IMG/VR virus record: IMGVR_UViG_3300035663_000039
Location: 1-38,352 of that record
DNA: 38,352 nucleotides
From: a virus
Strand: one strand, 5' to 3'
The translations under genes and the position numbers were made by a program. Below the pieces are notes generated by a model. That model was given only the letters and a program-made list of their open reading frames with translations, made no database searches and had not been told where the DNA came from. This document shows, in pieces, positions 17,548-25,691 of the stretch (within the stretch, counting starts at the first letter, position 1; every line of letters begins with the position of its first letter).

Positions 17548-17889
17548 ATGACACATGCACTGACTCCAGCAAGTAATTCATCCGATTGGCGTTCTGACGT
17601 TTTTCAGGCTGTTGATGACGACACTGGTGAGCCTTTCACTTTAACAGGCTTAAGCATCTCCGTTGAGGTGCGCAACAGATACGGGAATATTGTCCTGAGC
17701 GGCACAAATTCTGATGGGCGGGTTACTGTTGACGGCTCGGAATTTGAATTTGTTTTTCCTGCGTCTCTCATGAGCGACTTACCCGCAGACACATACAAAG
17801 TTTATGCGCGAATAACTGACAGTGGCGACGGCTCAATTTCACAAGCGATTGTTAGCAATGTTTCTATTTATGAAGGTGGTTTTAAATGA
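17548..17889 (+). CDS. Ig-like tail accessory protein
   Basis: A 113-residue all-beta protein: [21 protein letters not shown], then [16 protein letters not shown] and [12 protein letters not shown]. This pattern matches the small immunoglobulin-like N-terminal domains of phage baseplate/tail fibre connectors (BppU-like). It lies between two fibre genes and overlaps the next by 4 bases, so it is probably a fibre connector. Role inferred. Confidence 0.7.
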   Translation: MTHALTPASNSSDWRSDVFQAVDDDTGEPFTLTGLSISVEVRNRYGNIVLSGTNSDGRVTVDGSEFEFVFPASLMSDLPADTYKVYARITDSGDGSISQAIVSNVSIYEGGFK

Positions 17890-19007
17890 GATTGTCAATC
17901 AGGGTTAAGCCACGACTGCCGTCTACAATAACAGGGCAGGGGATTATCGCATCCGCTCGACTTGGTGGCAGTTATACGATCAATGCAAATTATAGAACAT
18001 TGAGCGAAACAACATCTGTTAGTGATCTGACACAGTTTATTGTTGCGCTGCAAAATAAAGATGATGGCTCATTCTCAAAAATCACGCTTGATAATTTGCC
18101 CGTGGGCGTTGTGGCTTGGACAGATGTAACAGGCAAGCCGTCAACATTTACACCAAGTGCGCATACGCATCCCGCAAGTGAAATAAGCGATGGCACGGTG
18201 GCGGGGCGTGCATTGCTTACAGCGGCGAGTGATACGGCTCAAAGAGCGCTGCTTTCACTCGGCTCTATTGCCCTTTTAAACTCGGTATCTCTCGCAACGA
18301 ATGTCACGGGCAATCTACCAGTCACGAACTTGAATAGCGGAACAAGCGCATCATCGGTCACATATTGGCGTGGTGATGGCGTATGGGCTGCTGTGAACCT
18401 CGCAAGCGGAGTGACGGATACATTGCCGATCGCTAATGGTGGCACGGGGCAGACAACAGCGGCTGCGGCTTTCAATGCCATTAAACAGGCCGCAACAACG
18501 AGCGCGACGGGCGCTGTTGAACTTGCAACCAATGCCGAAACACAAGCGCAATCATCATCAAGTGTTGTCATTACCCCCTCAAACCTTGCGTCTCGTGTGG
18601 CATTCTTTGCGCATAAAAACGGAACAAATCAAACTGGAATTTTATCTGCTACTGAAACAAAAGTGACGTTTGGCACTGAGCGTTTTGATAACGGTGGGTA
18701 TTATGATACCTCAACGTCTCGCTTCACCCCTCCATCTGGTTATTACCGTCTAAGCGCTGCATGTCTTTCAGGAGGCGGTGCTGTTGATCAATCGGTATGG
18801 GGATTAGTAATTTATAAAAATGGCGTTGCGTTAGCCGATGATTACAAACCTTGGTCTGGCACGACAAATTTTACGGCAAGTATAACAATAAACGACGTTG
18901 CAAATGGCACTGATTACTATGAGGTTTATGTTTATGGCTTTGGCGCTGGTGACAAAACAATTAATGGCGCGATCAGATCAACATGGTTTTGTGGGGAGGC
19001 CATATAA
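17886..19007 (+). CDS. Tail fibre protein with C1q-like C-terminal domain
   Basis: The 373-residue protein has common fibre elements: [36 protein letters not shown], then [19 protein letters not shown] and [16 protein letters not shown]. The last 130 residues ([14 protein letters not shown] to [10 protein letters not shown]) look like a jelly-roll of C1q/TNF type ([12 protein letters not shown] pattern), suited to receptor binding. The TAATG junction couples it to the next gene. This is likely the main receptor-binding fibre. Confidence 0.83.
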   Translation: MRLSIRVKPRLPSTITGQGIIASARLGGSYTINANYRTLSETTSVSDLTQFIVALQNKDDGSFSKITLDNLPVGVVAWTDVTGKPSTFTPSAHTHPASEISDGTVAGRALLTAASDTAQRALLSLGSIALLNSVSLATNVTGNLPVTNLNSGTSASSVTYWRGDGVWAAVNLASGVTDTLPIANGGTGQTTAAAAFNAIKQAATTSATGAVELATNAETQAQSSSSVVITPSNLASRVAFFAHKNGTNQTGILSATETKVTFGTERFDNGGYYDTSTSRFTPPSGYYRLSAACLSGGGAVDQSVWGLVIYKNGVALADDYKPWSGTTNFTASITINDVANGTDYYEVYVYGFGAGDKTINGAIRSTWFCGEAI

Positions 19008-19531
19008 TGCTTGTATTTGAACGCCAATTAACAACAGAAACAGCGCTTTATCGCAGTGAGCCGTCATCAATATGGACGTGTTTACAGCAATTCAGGGTTG
19101 ATTTCCAAATTGAAGACCCTTCTGTCCTTGAATGGCAGGGGAAAGTCAATCTTAGACATCGTGGCAGTGAGGTTAGCTTTACGGGCGCTGTTGGTGTCGC
19201 TATTCGCGCAACGTTGCGCTATTCTCCCAATCCGATTGCCACACCCCCCGCTTCAAGCGTTGATGTGCCTTATTATAATTCATCAATGGATTTTGTCACA
19301 AGGCACGGGAAAGCAGCATGTAACATTGCATCCATTGATGATCACTACGCTGATTTAATCACGTTTGGACGCGCTGAATTATCATTGAGCGGGTATTACC
19401 GCCTTGAGTTTTGGGGCACTTCACATTCGACAGGTGCGCCAAACACAGACGGCATTGTGTGCGTCAATATCAACAACGACTGGACGGATGCTGTAAATCC
19501 TTACAGCTACTTAATCGCAAAGGTAATATAA
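19007..19531 (+). CDS. Tail-region beta-rich protein (174 aa)
   Basis: ATG 19007 overlaps the preceding stop, with GGGGAGG upstream; an earlier in-frame codon at 18983 is unlikely. The protein is beta-rich (LEWQGKVNLRHRGSEVSF, SGYYRLEFWGTSHS) and looks like another jelly-roll tail component, perhaps sharing a fold with the C1q-like tip before it (note SGYYRLEF versus SGYYRLSA). Function within the adhesion apparatus is inferred from location. Confidence 0.68.
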   Translation: MLVFERQLTTETALYRSEPSSIWTCLQQFRVDFQIEDPSVLEWQGKVNLRHRGSEVSFTGAVGVAIRATLRYSPNPIATPPASSVDVPYYNSSMDFVTRHGKAACNIASIDDHYADLITFGRAELSLSGYYRLEFWGTSHSTGAPNTDGIVCVNINNDWTDAVNPYSYLIAKVI

Positions 19532-19532
19532 A

Positions 19533-19826
19533 ATGACGGTCTATTTCAATTTAAAGGGGTCATCTCCTTATGGTATTGACGCTGTTACGACATACCGCGC
19601 TGAAGCCACACCAACATCCTCTTACGCGCTAGTGACAGGCTTAGGAACGGCGGGGGCGCGTCCAGCGCTTGCTCTTCTTGTCCAGAATGACGAACACAAG
19701 GCGATACGCGTGTCATGCACTTCTGCTGCGGCGGGGAATGATGCAACAGCGACAGATATTTTAGCAGGGCAGGGGCTTGTTCTTTGGCTGCTTGGCGACG
19801 CAAACGTTTATGTCAAAACAATCTGA
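19533..19826 (+). CDS. Hypothetical tail-region protein (97 aa)
   Basis: A small beta-rich Ala/Thr-rich protein with no Cys-rich, membrane or signal features. It starts one base after the preceding gene and is followed by the esterase gene, so it belongs to the tail operon. Not recognised. Confidence 0.6.
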   Translation: MTVYFNLKGSSPYGIDAVTTYRAEATPTSSYALVTGLGTAGARPALALLVQNDEHKAIRVSCTSAAAGNDATATDILAGQGLVLWLLGDANVYVKTI

Positions 19827-19838
19827 TAGGGGGCATTG

Positions 19839-21392
19839 ATGTGTAAATCCCCTATTATTCAAGCGGCTGGTCAAAGCCTTAACAGCCCTAATCATGCCCC
19901 TGTAACGGTTATCTTCGACGGACAGTCCATCGCATCACGCGCAGTTTACGTCACTCGTTCCCCTACAGCAAACCCTACAACAACCACGCAGATCGCCAAC
20001 CGCATCTCCGGCACGATGATGGCCGCAGCCACTTTATCGCATTCTTTTCAACTCCTCAACCTGCGCGATGAAGCCCCAACAGCACCTACCGATCCTGCTG
20101 ACGCGCTCATTCTCGCAACCGCTACGGGCAATCACTTTTCCCTCGGCCTCGTGATCGGTAACATGGTGGCTAAAGATGGCCGCGCTATGGACGGCGGAGC
20201 AGCAGGACTTAACACAAACGAATACCTCCCCTACAACTACGCACGGCAACCAAAATTAATTATTATCTCCGCAGGGGAAAGCGATGTCCCTGCTGGCAAG
20301 GCCACAACTCTTACCCGATACCAAGTCAAGATAGACGGATACCTCGCTAACACGCTTGCAGACATTCTTGTCCTCACAGCATACACGCGCTCTCTTTCCG
20401 CCTACGCTCGCGGCACAACAAACGATGCATACCGCCTCACAACCGCGCAGCTTCCAGCCGATTTACGCGCCTTATACGCAAGTGAGCCTCGTGTCACGGT
20501 TGTTGACCCGAACGAGTTTCTTACAAGCGGCCTTCTTGATGGAACGCTTGCTGGCATCCCTAAAGCTTTCTGTATGCTTGATGGCATTCACCCTACGGCT
20601 CGCGGGGCGCACCTTGTGGCAAAGTACACTATTCTCCCTGCCCTGCGCCGCATGGGATACGGTAGCGCTTTAAATGCCCTTTACCCTCGCAAGCCAGACT
20701 ATGACGCAACAGACGCACCGAGCGGCAATGCCTTCACAAATGCATTGTTCACAGGCACAGGCGGATCGCACGCCGGAGTCTACAGCACTGGAACGCTCCC
20801 AGACAAGGTAAGGTCTACTCGTGTCTCAGGTGATGCAACTGTTGCAACATCTGTTGTCACAGGCTCGGATGGGAATAATGAGCTTTTGCTCACGTTCACG
20901 GTTGGCACAACATATTCAGAGTTTGAAGTGCTTTTAGGCTCAAGCACGAACGGAAACACGGAAATTTCAAACCCCTACGCGGTTGATGATATTTTGCAAG
21001 GTTATGTGAAATTCACCCTTTCCGCTTACGACGATTGGCGTAAAGCAAATATGATGCTTCGTCCAAGTGTTGATGCTTATGTTGTTGAAGGCGGTAATCT
21101 TGAGACGTATTCAGGTAGCTACAACCTTGAAAGCCACGAAAGCTATGCAGGATCGCTTGCAAATGATATACGCAGCAAAGCCTGTTTTATGACCGATGAG
21201 GCATGGAGTGAATATATACACACACCACCTTATAAGCTATTAAATGCAAGTGGAGATTTGCGCGTGCGTTTAAAGATTGCATTCGGACCGGGTCAAGCAG
21301 CATTGCGCACTGGCGAGACAATTACAGCGCGAATAAGCAACCCCGTTTTGAGCAAAATTGTTAATCCGATATTGCAGTATAACTGGACATAG
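19839..21392 (+). CDS. Tail-associated SGNH/GDSL-type esterase
   Basis: The 517-residue protein has an SGNH hydrolase-like N-terminal part. The nucleophile block is VIFDGQSIASR (Ser30), a middle block is IISAGESD, and the catalytic Asp-His block is DGIHPTARGAH (Asp248, His251). The last 220 residues are a beta-rich binding module. Phage tail esterases of this type remove acetyl or other ester groups from capsule or O-antigen during adsorption. The ATG at 19839 has GGGGG nearby. The first 1 kb uses many more C-ending codons than its neighbours, a sign that this domain was acquired recently. Confidence 0.78.
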   Translation: MCKSPIIQAAGQSLNSPNHAPVTVIFDGQSIASRAVYVTRSPTANPTTTTQIANRISGTMMAAATLSHSFQLLNLRDEAPTAPTDPADALILATATGNHFSLGLVIGNMVAKDGRAMDGGAAGLNTNEYLPYNYARQPKLIIISAGESDVPAGKATTLTRYQVKIDGYLANTLADILVLTAYTRSLSAYARGTTNDAYRLTTAQLPADLRALYASEPRVTVVDPNEFLTSGLLDGTLAGIPKAFCMLDGIHPTARGAHLVAKYTILPALRRMGYGSALNALYPRKPDYDATDAPSGNAFTNALFTGTGGSHAGVYSTGTLPDKVRSTRVSGDATVATSVVTGSDGNNELLLTFTVGTTYSEFEVLLGSSTNGNTEISNPYAVDDILQGYVKFTLSAYDDWRKANMMLRPSVDAYVVEGGNLETYSGSYNLESHESYAGSLANDIRSKACFMTDEAWSEYIHTPPYKLLNASGDLRVRLKIAFGPGQAALRTGETITARISNPVLSKIVNPILQYNWT

Positions 21393-21394
21393 AC

Positions 21395-22255
21395 ATGAAC
21401 AAAACCATATTTTTTGCCAATATTCGCAAATCTCTTTATCGCGATAAACTGCCACAACAGGCAGTTGACGGCTGCAATGTCATCCTTGATGCTGCGGTTG
21501 AATATATTTCAGGCACAAAGCACGCGCTTTTAAGACGTCAATGGTTAGCTTATATCCTTGCTACGGCTTACCATGAGACAGCTTACACCATGCAGCCTAT
21601 TCGTGAATTTGGCAAAGGCAAGGGCAAGCGTTACGGTGTGCCAGTACCACCTTATGATCAAGTTTATTATGGTCGCGGCTATGTGCAGCTCACGTGGATT
21701 GATAACTATCGCAAAGCGGGTGATCTTCTTTCGTCTGAGTTTGTGAAAAACCCTGATTTGGTTATGCAGCCCAAGCACGCGGTTGCAATTCTGTTTCGTG
21801 GTATGATCGAGGGTTGGTTTGCAAAAGGGCAGACGCTAGAGCGTTATATCAACGAGAATGAATGTGACTATGTCGGTGCGCGTAGGATCATCAATGGCAC
21901 TGACAAGGCTAAACTTATTGCAGGGTATGCAGCGGCCTTTGAGAAGGCGCTCGAGCGTGCATCGAATGAGATTATGACGGGTGAAGATAAAGAGCTTGCA
22001 AAGCCCACTGGCAAAACTGCAATTCAATCTACAACGAATATTGCAGCAACGGTCACGGGCGTATCAGCGGCAATCCCTGTTTTAAGTGAAGTCAGCAATC
22101 AAATCAACGCGGCTCTTGTGGCAGGGCGGGGCTTATCAAGTGCGCTTGTTGAGATTGCCGAAAAGCCTTTGTTCTGGTTATCATTGCTTGCTGTTGGTGC
22201 TGCGGGGTATATTATTCGTGAGCGCATGAAAAAATCACGAGAAGAGGGGATTTGA
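21395..22255 (+). CDS. Endolysin, GH19-like, with C-terminal membrane segment
   Basis: The 286-residue protein has a glycoside hydrolase family 19-type lysozyme/chitinase fold. The candidate catalytic Glu61 is in LATAYHETAYT, with the substrate-groove motif YYGRGYVQLTW and a later RRIINGTDKA. From about 205 a hydrophobic helix (IAATVTGVSAAIPVL) and a final membrane segment (PLFWLSLLAVGAAGYII) follow, with a basic tail. It degrades peptidoglycan at lysis; the C-terminal anchor could control access to the wall. It is followed by membrane and spanin genes. Confidence 0.88.
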   Translation: MNKTIFFANIRKSLYRDKLPQQAVDGCNVILDAAVEYISGTKHALLRRQWLAYILATAYHETAYTMQPIREFGKGKGKRYGVPVPPYDQVYYGRGYVQLTWIDNYRKAGDLLSSEFVKNPDLVMQPKHAVAILFRGMIEGWFAKGQTLERYINENECDYVGARRIINGTDKAKLIAGYAAAFEKALERASNEIMTGEDKELAKPTGKTAIQSTTNIAATVTGVSAAIPVLSEVSNQINAALVAGRGLSSALVEIAEKPLFWLSLLAVGAAGYIIRERMKKSREEGI

Positions 22256-22443
22256 TGGTGTTCACTAAAACAGAAAAAGGGCTTTTAAAATCCTTAGAGC
22301 GAGAAACGCGAAGGCATCTCACTTCGTCGCAAGTTGAGAAGCAGCGGCTATCATTCGTTATGGGCTCTATGCCAAGCAAAGGCACTATAACGCGAGACGA
22401 AGTGAAAAATATCCTTGATAGCCATAATGGGCGGGCAATTTAA
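22255..22443 (+). CDS. Small hypothetical protein in lysis cassette (62 aa)
   Basis: ATG 22255 overlaps the endolysin stop (TGATG) and the gene's stop overlaps the next start (TAATG). The product is a charged, helical 62-residue protein (GLLKSLERETRRHLTSSQVE) without a membrane segment. It is co-translated with lysis genes. Function unknown. Confidence 0.6.
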   Translation: MVFTKTEKGLLKSLERETRRHLTSSQVEKQRLSFVMGSMPSKGTITRDEVKNILDSHNGRAI

Positions 22444-22544
22444 TGAGAAAGAAAATGCCTGATTTCTTTCCATGGAATGGCGTTATCACGGCGCTTGTGG
22501 TAATCTTCATCGTGTTTTTTGTCGGGTCGGCTTTTGTGAGGTAA
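22443..22544 (+). CDS. Single-span membrane peptide, possible holin (33 aa)
   Basis: The 33-residue peptide MRKKMPDFFPWNGVITALVV and onward has a basic N-terminus and one strong hydrophobic helix (VITALVVIFIVFFVGSAFV). It lies within the lysis cassette between endolysin and spanins with overlapping start and stop codons. Size and topology fit a small holin or antiholin, but sequence cannot prove it. The 140-aa protein at 23408 is the other candidate. Confidence 0.6.
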   Translation: MRKKMPDFFPWNGVITALVVIFIVFFVGSAFVR

Positions 22545-22548
22545 CGGG

Positions 22549-22794
22549 ATGAAATATCGCAGAAAGCCTGTTTATGTTGAGGCTGTGGAATACACAGACC
22601 CGTCGAGCGTTCATAAAATCTTTGACATGCTTGGCAGTAGCAAAGGCATAAACAATTCAGACGAAGGTCTTTACATTTTTACGCCTGATTTGTCGTTTAA
22701 AGCTAAAAAGGGTGATTATGTCGTTAAGGGCATGGCTGGTGGAATATCTGTTTTCCATCCTGAGATATTTGAAGCGACTTATGAGGCGGTTTAA
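22549..22794 (+). CDS. Conserved phage protein with KGDYVVKG motif (81 aa)
   Basis: The 81-residue protein ends in KKGDYVVKGMAGGISVFHPEIFEATYEAV. The pattern PGDWIVKG...PxIFExTYE is found in many small phage proteins of unknown role. It starts four bases after the membrane peptide and its end overlaps the spanin start by one base. No enzymatic motif is visible. Confidence 0.72.
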   Translation: MKYRRKPVYVEAVEYTDPSSVHKIFDMLGSSKGINNSDEGLYIFTPDLSFKAKKGDYVVKGMAGGISVFHPEIFEATYEAV

Positions 22795-23027
22795 TGACGC
22801 TCTACATGAAGCTTGCGGCTGTTGGTGTTGTGATAACGCTTATTTTTGGCAGCTATGCCTTTGTATATCGAAAAGGGCGATCCGATGAACGGCAAGCCAT
22901 GTTAGCGCGTTCCGTTGAAGTTTTGCGTGAAAGGAATAAGATCAATGAAAAAGTTGACGGGTTTAGCGATAATGATAACTGCATTTCCCTTGGTGGCGTG
23001 CCAGACCACAACGGCAAGTGTTTGTGA
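22794..23027 (+). CDS. i-spanin (Rz-like) inner membrane subunit
   Basis: The 77-residue protein has one N-terminal membrane segment (LAAVGVVITLIFGSYAFVY) followed by a charged helix (RKGRSDERQAMLARSVEVLR), the topology of Rz-type spanins. The downstream lipoprotein gene starts inside it in another frame, the classic Rz/Rz1 layout. It would bridge the inner membrane to the Rz1 lipoprotein and disrupt the outer membrane at lysis. It is shorter than lambda Rz (153 aa). Confidence 0.8.
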   Translation: MTLYMKLAAVGVVITLIFGSYAFVYRKGRSDERQAMLARSVEVLRERNKINEKVDGFSDNDNCISLGGVPDHNGKCL

Positions 23028-23148
23028 TGGTTGGCAGCGCTTAACACCAAGCGCCTCTACACGGCCTTATATTATCGCCAATGACAAGCCATTCACAAAG
23101 CAAGTCGCGGCTCATAACACGTTTGGTGTTAAACAAGGGTGCTGGTAA
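22945..23148 (+). CDS. o-spanin (Rz1-like) outer membrane lipoprotein, embedded in Rz
   Basis: ATG 22945 gives a 67-residue protein with a lipoprotein signal: basic start, hydrophobic stretch and lipobox PLVAC with Cys19. A short mature part follows (QTTTASVCDGWQRLTP). It starts inside the i-spanin gene in a different frame and runs past its end, the expected Rz1 arrangement. An earlier in-frame codon at 22915 would spoil the signal peptide and is rejected. It pairs with the i-spanin across the periplasm. Confidence 0.82.
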   Translation: MKKLTGLAIMITAFPLVACQTTTASVCDGWQRLTPSASTRPYIIANDKPFTKQVAAHNTFGVKQGCW

Positions 23149-23396
23149 TGTCTGAAACAAATATCGTACCCATCAGAGATAATTTAAGCGTTGTTGATCC
23201 AAGAACAGTCAATAAAACTGCGCTTGAATATGTTGAATGGCTTTTAGAGCGCGTGAAGGATGGCGAGATAAATCATGTCGCAATGGCTTATGTTTACCAC
23301 GATGGCTCAAGTGGGTGTTTCTTTACGCAAAGCAATGATGCGCTTGTCGCTAGAGCGCACATTTTAGCCCACAAATTAACTTCGAATAATTGTTAG
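23148..23396 (+). CDS. Small hypothetical protein (82 aa)
   Basis: ATG 23148 overlaps the Rz1 stop (TAATG). The product (MSETNIVPIRDNLSVVDP...) has a middle that reads HVAMAYVYHDGSSGCFFTQS, like small phage proteins in which a beta-hairpin is followed by a helix. No clear function. It is still within the lysis-end operon. Confidence 0.62.
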   Translation: MSETNIVPIRDNLSVVDPRTVNKTALEYVEWLLERVKDGEINHVAMAYVYHDGSSGCFFTQSNDALVARAHILAHKLTSNNC

Positions 23397-23407
23397 GTGC
23401 TGGTGGC

Positions 23408-23830
23408 GTGTCGCAAAACGATGTTTATTTGGGGGACTTGTTAAGAAGGCTTGATAGGCAAGATACCGCCTTCCACAATCTCTCAAATCAGCTCGCAACA
23501 CATAAAGCATCGGTTGAAGCGTATCAGGATGAAATGCGCACCACGGTTGATAAGAATTTTCAACATTTCAAGGAAGTCACGAATCACACGCAAACGACAT
23601 GCGATAAAATGGAAGCAATGGTTAAAGAGGCAACGGAAGCCGCACACCTTGCCGCTAATTCAAAGTCAAAAACAGAAAAAGCGTTTGATCGCGCTATGCT
23701 TGCTTTAAGCACACTGTCTTTGTTTATTGTAACAGCATTTGGTGCGCCATGGCTTGCATCAAAAGAAGACTTTTGGGACACTGTTTGGGTCGCAGTCAAA
23801 AGCGCGATAAAGGCTAAGGCGGGTAGTTGA
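23408..23830 (+). CDS. Coiled-coil membrane protein, last rightward gene (about 140 aa)
   Basis: A long helix (residues about 5-95) is followed by a membrane segment (MLALSTLSLFIVTAFGAPWL) and a short cytoplasmic or periplasmic tail rich in Lys and Ala. I prefer GTG 23408 as start; a TTG at 23390 would add six residues. It resembles coiled-coil plus one-membrane-segment proteins near lysis genes in alphaproteobacterial phages and could be a holin-like or antiholin component. It ends 6 bases before a gene on the other strand; I see no hairpin terminator in the gap. Confidence 0.66.
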   Translation: MSQNDVYLGDLLRRLDRQDTAFHNLSNQLATHKASVEAYQDEMRTTVDKNFQHFKEVTNHTQTTCDKMEAMVKEATEAAHLAANSKSKTEKAFDRAMLALSTLSLFIVTAFGAPWLASKEDFWDTVWVAVKSAIKAKAGS

Positions 23831-23835
23831 TTCAA

Positions 23836-24159
23836 TCATTCTCCTTTGGCTGTTTTGGCATAATGCACTTTTACATCATCGCGCTGAAGGGCGTTGGAAA
23901 CGATTAATTCAACAACCTTTGCTTTGTCCCCGTGACCAGAAGCAATAAAACTATTGCTAATATTCAACATCCTAATAGCTTCATCCATCCCTTCTTTCGT
24001 GATGATGAGTGGCTGTTCTCTCTCGGACAGTGACGCAAGCGCCATGTCGCAGAGGGTGCGCACCATGCTAGAAATATCTTCCCCAACGACAGTTTTTTGA
24101 ACATACCAGCCCTTGCACGACTCACGAATGGCCTGTATTTCTTCACGGGTGAGGGTCAT
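23836..24159 (-). CDS. Hypothetical protein (107 aa), last gene of the left early operon
   Basis: A soluble helical protein beginning MTLTREEIQAIRESCKGWYV, with a later EQPLIITKEGMDEAIRML. Similar arrangements of short helices occur in accessory phage proteins of Ea22-like type, but I cannot name a family. It starts in an ATGA overlap with the gene upstream and ends 6 bases from the convergent lysis-end gene. Confidence 0.6.
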   Translation of the reverse strand: MTLTREEIQAIRESCKGWYVQKTVVGEDISSMVRTLCDMALASLSEREQPLIITKEGMDEAIRMLNISNSFIASGHGDKAKVVELIVSNALQRDDVKVHYAKTAKGE

Positions 24160-24446
24160 GATGAAGCCCTTTCAACAAGCGCGGCGTGCAATGCTTCAAA
24201 AGTGGAGGCGTGAATTACGTTAAACCCGACTGGTGTTTTGGGGTAGTAATGCGCAGTCCAAATGGAGTTTGTGTCAATGCATTTTTGATACTCTTCAGGA
24301 GACACAAAGTTTCTTATGTCATAATAAGGGAGATGCTTTAAGGTGTCCCCGACAGTCGTGTAGTTTGAAGCCTCCTCATTCCAGCTAATTGTTAGACTAG
24401 AAAACTCGCCAGCGCACAGGAGGTTTTTTATTTCATCTAGGGTCAT
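24156..24446 (-). CDS. Hypothetical protein (96 aa)
   Basis: A 96-residue acidic protein with many aromatic residues (TVGDTLKHLPYYDIRNFVSP) and no membrane segment. A strong AAGGAGG lies before its ATG at 24446. It overlaps the preceding gene's stop and the following start. Function unknown. Confidence 0.6.
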   Translation of the reverse strand: MTLDEIKNLLCAGEFSSLTISWNEEASNYTTVGDTLKHLPYYDIRNFVSPEEYQKCIDTNSIWTAHYYPKTPVGFNVIHASTFEALHAALVERASS

Positions 24447-24978
24447 TATTTTCCTCCTTTGCTATCAGCGCCGCGAAAAGGACAGAGAGAATGGCGAGGG
24501 AGGCAGGCTTTGGTTTCCATCTATAAGTGCCCCTTGGGTGATCGATCTCAAGTCCATCCAAATCTTCATTTTCAGGAATGTGTAGCCACGCTTCCCGCAC
24601 CTGAAATTTCCCATCAGACGTTCTGCACATTTCGATGACAAGCTCTGGCAACACCTTCGCTATTAACGCAAGAGCCGCGTCAACGGATGAGGTGAAACGC
24701 TCTAGGTGTTCATATTTTTGCGCGTCGTCATGCGCTTCTTTATAAAGCTGTTTTTTGCTTCTTTTTGTCGAATCGTAGTATCCTGTCTCAAAGCCACATC
24801 CATAATCGGCATCAGGAAAGATAATTCGCCATTTCATGTCATCTGGTGCATTCGGATCAATTATAACAATTAATTTTCCAAATAAAATAGCAATATCAGC
24901 ATCAAGCCCCCGATCCTCTCCCGTCGCAGCATCAATGCGTGCTTTGAGGGCTTTTAGCGTTGTGAGGTCATAGGTCAT
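24433..24978 (-). CDS. Accessory phage protein of the Asp/Ala helical type (181 aa)
   Basis: ATG 24978 overlaps the stop of the upstream gene (ATGA). The protein has the pattern LKARIDAATGEDRGLDADIA..., then FTSSVDAALALIAKVLPE and a final PASLAILSVLFAALIAK. The same pattern (a start like LxARIExAxGxDReLDAxIA, then YTxSLDAALxLVPE and an Ala-rich end) is common in accessory proteins of alphaproteobacterial phages. Its role is not known. Confidence 0.66.
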   Translation of the reverse strand: MTYDLTTLKALKARIDAATGEDRGLDADIAILFGKLIVIIDPNAPDDMKWRIIFPDADYGCGFETGYYDSTKRSKKQLYKEAHDDAQKYEHLERFTSSVDAALALIAKVLPELVIEMCRTSDGKFQVREAWLHIPENEDLDGLEIDHPRGTYRWKPKPASLAILSVLFAALIAKEENNDPR

Positions 24979-25283
24979 TTCGTCACCCTGTAAGGCGACT
25001 TGGCAAGCTGCATTCTCCATTTAACGTTATCTATAATCTCTTTACCTTCGTGCGCTGGTGCTATAGATGCTATCATCTCATGGGTACGCTCAACAGGCAC
25101 TATGACCGCCTTGCCGTTGAGCAGGTCTTCAAAGCCGTTGATCAGCTCCTCAATCCTAGCAACAGATAGCCGCGCAGTGTTCCGAAAATGGTTTTTCCCT
25201 GCCTCGCTAGTAGTGGCGCAATAAAAATACTGCTCACCGCATTCCGTGATTGCCATTTCATCAATCAGTTCATCCCGCGTCAT
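24975..25283 (-). CDS. Hypothetical protein (about 102 aa)
   Basis: The product begins MTRDELIDEMAITECGEQYF. It is a soluble helical protein with IEELINGFEDLLNGK. The ATG at 25283 overlaps the stop of the broken GapR-like gene (TGATG), so it may be translationally coupled to it and could be affected by the upstream nonsense codon. Not recognised. Confidence 0.6.
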   Translation of the reverse strand: MTRDELIDEMAITECGEQYFYCATTSEAGKNHFRNTARLSVARIEELINGFEDLLNGKAVIVPVERTHEMIASIAPAHEGKEIIDNVKWRMQLAKSPYRVTK

Positions 25284-25525
25284 CACACCATCCCCAAAGC
25301 TTGCTTATACAAATCAACGATTGCCTCTTGCTCTAGGCGTGCATCGCGTTCAATCTTGCGCTGTTTGATGACTTCCTTAAGCGCTTTCGTGTCAAAGCCG
25401 TTTGACTTGGCTTCTGCGTACACGTCCTTAATATCGGCTAATGTTGCAGCCTTTTCCTCCTCTAAGCGCTCAATGCGCTCAACGATGGATTTTAATTAAT
25501 CAGGGGCGGTTAAATTAATTGTCAT
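25283..25525 (-). pseudogene. GapR-like (DUF2312) gene interrupted by one in-frame TAA
   Basis: Reading from ATG 25525 gives MTINLTAPD, then a TAA (25496-25498). The same frame then continues without another stop for 70 codons: LKSIVERIERLEEEKAATLA, DIKDVYAEAKSNGFDTKALK, and an end in IVDLYKQALGMV. This is the DUF2312/GapR family, a small coiled-coil protein that binds overtwisted AT-rich DNA in alphaproteobacteria and their phages. Family members usually have a Gln just before the LxxxIERIERLEEEK helix, so a CAA to TAA change explains the stop. No ATG, GTG or TTG restart lies near the break (the first is the GTG of KDVYAE). Confidence 0.78.
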
Positions 25526-25691
25526 TAGGTGATTCTTTCTTTCTTCTCATTGTTTCTTCATCAGCTAATTTAGATGCTTCTATGGCTGTTTGTCTCGCGA
25601 ATTCACAACGTTCGATAATTTCTTTTCTCTGCTCTGGTGTGCAATTTTTAAGTTCGTTATCCATTTTCTCTTGCAGTTTGTCTTTTTTCAT
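25515..25691 (-). CDS. Small charged protein (58 aa)
   Basis: MKKDKLQEKMDNELKNCTPE and onward: a highly charged helical 58-residue protein (QRKEIIERCEFARQTAIEAS). Its ATG overlaps the stop of the upstream gene in ATGA, and its end overlaps the start of the GapR-like gene by 11 bases. Gene overlap on both sides makes it likely to be real. Function unknown. Confidence 0.58.
   Translation of the reverse strand: MKKDKLQEKMDNELKNCTPEQRKEIIERCEFARQTAIEASKLADEETMRRKKESPNDN

Noticed and set aside
25496-25498. Recoded TAA (Gln) genetic code
   Set aside because: Many genes in the window end in TAA with overlapping downstream starts, and no other conserved frame is interrupted by TAA. A single nonsense change is simpler.
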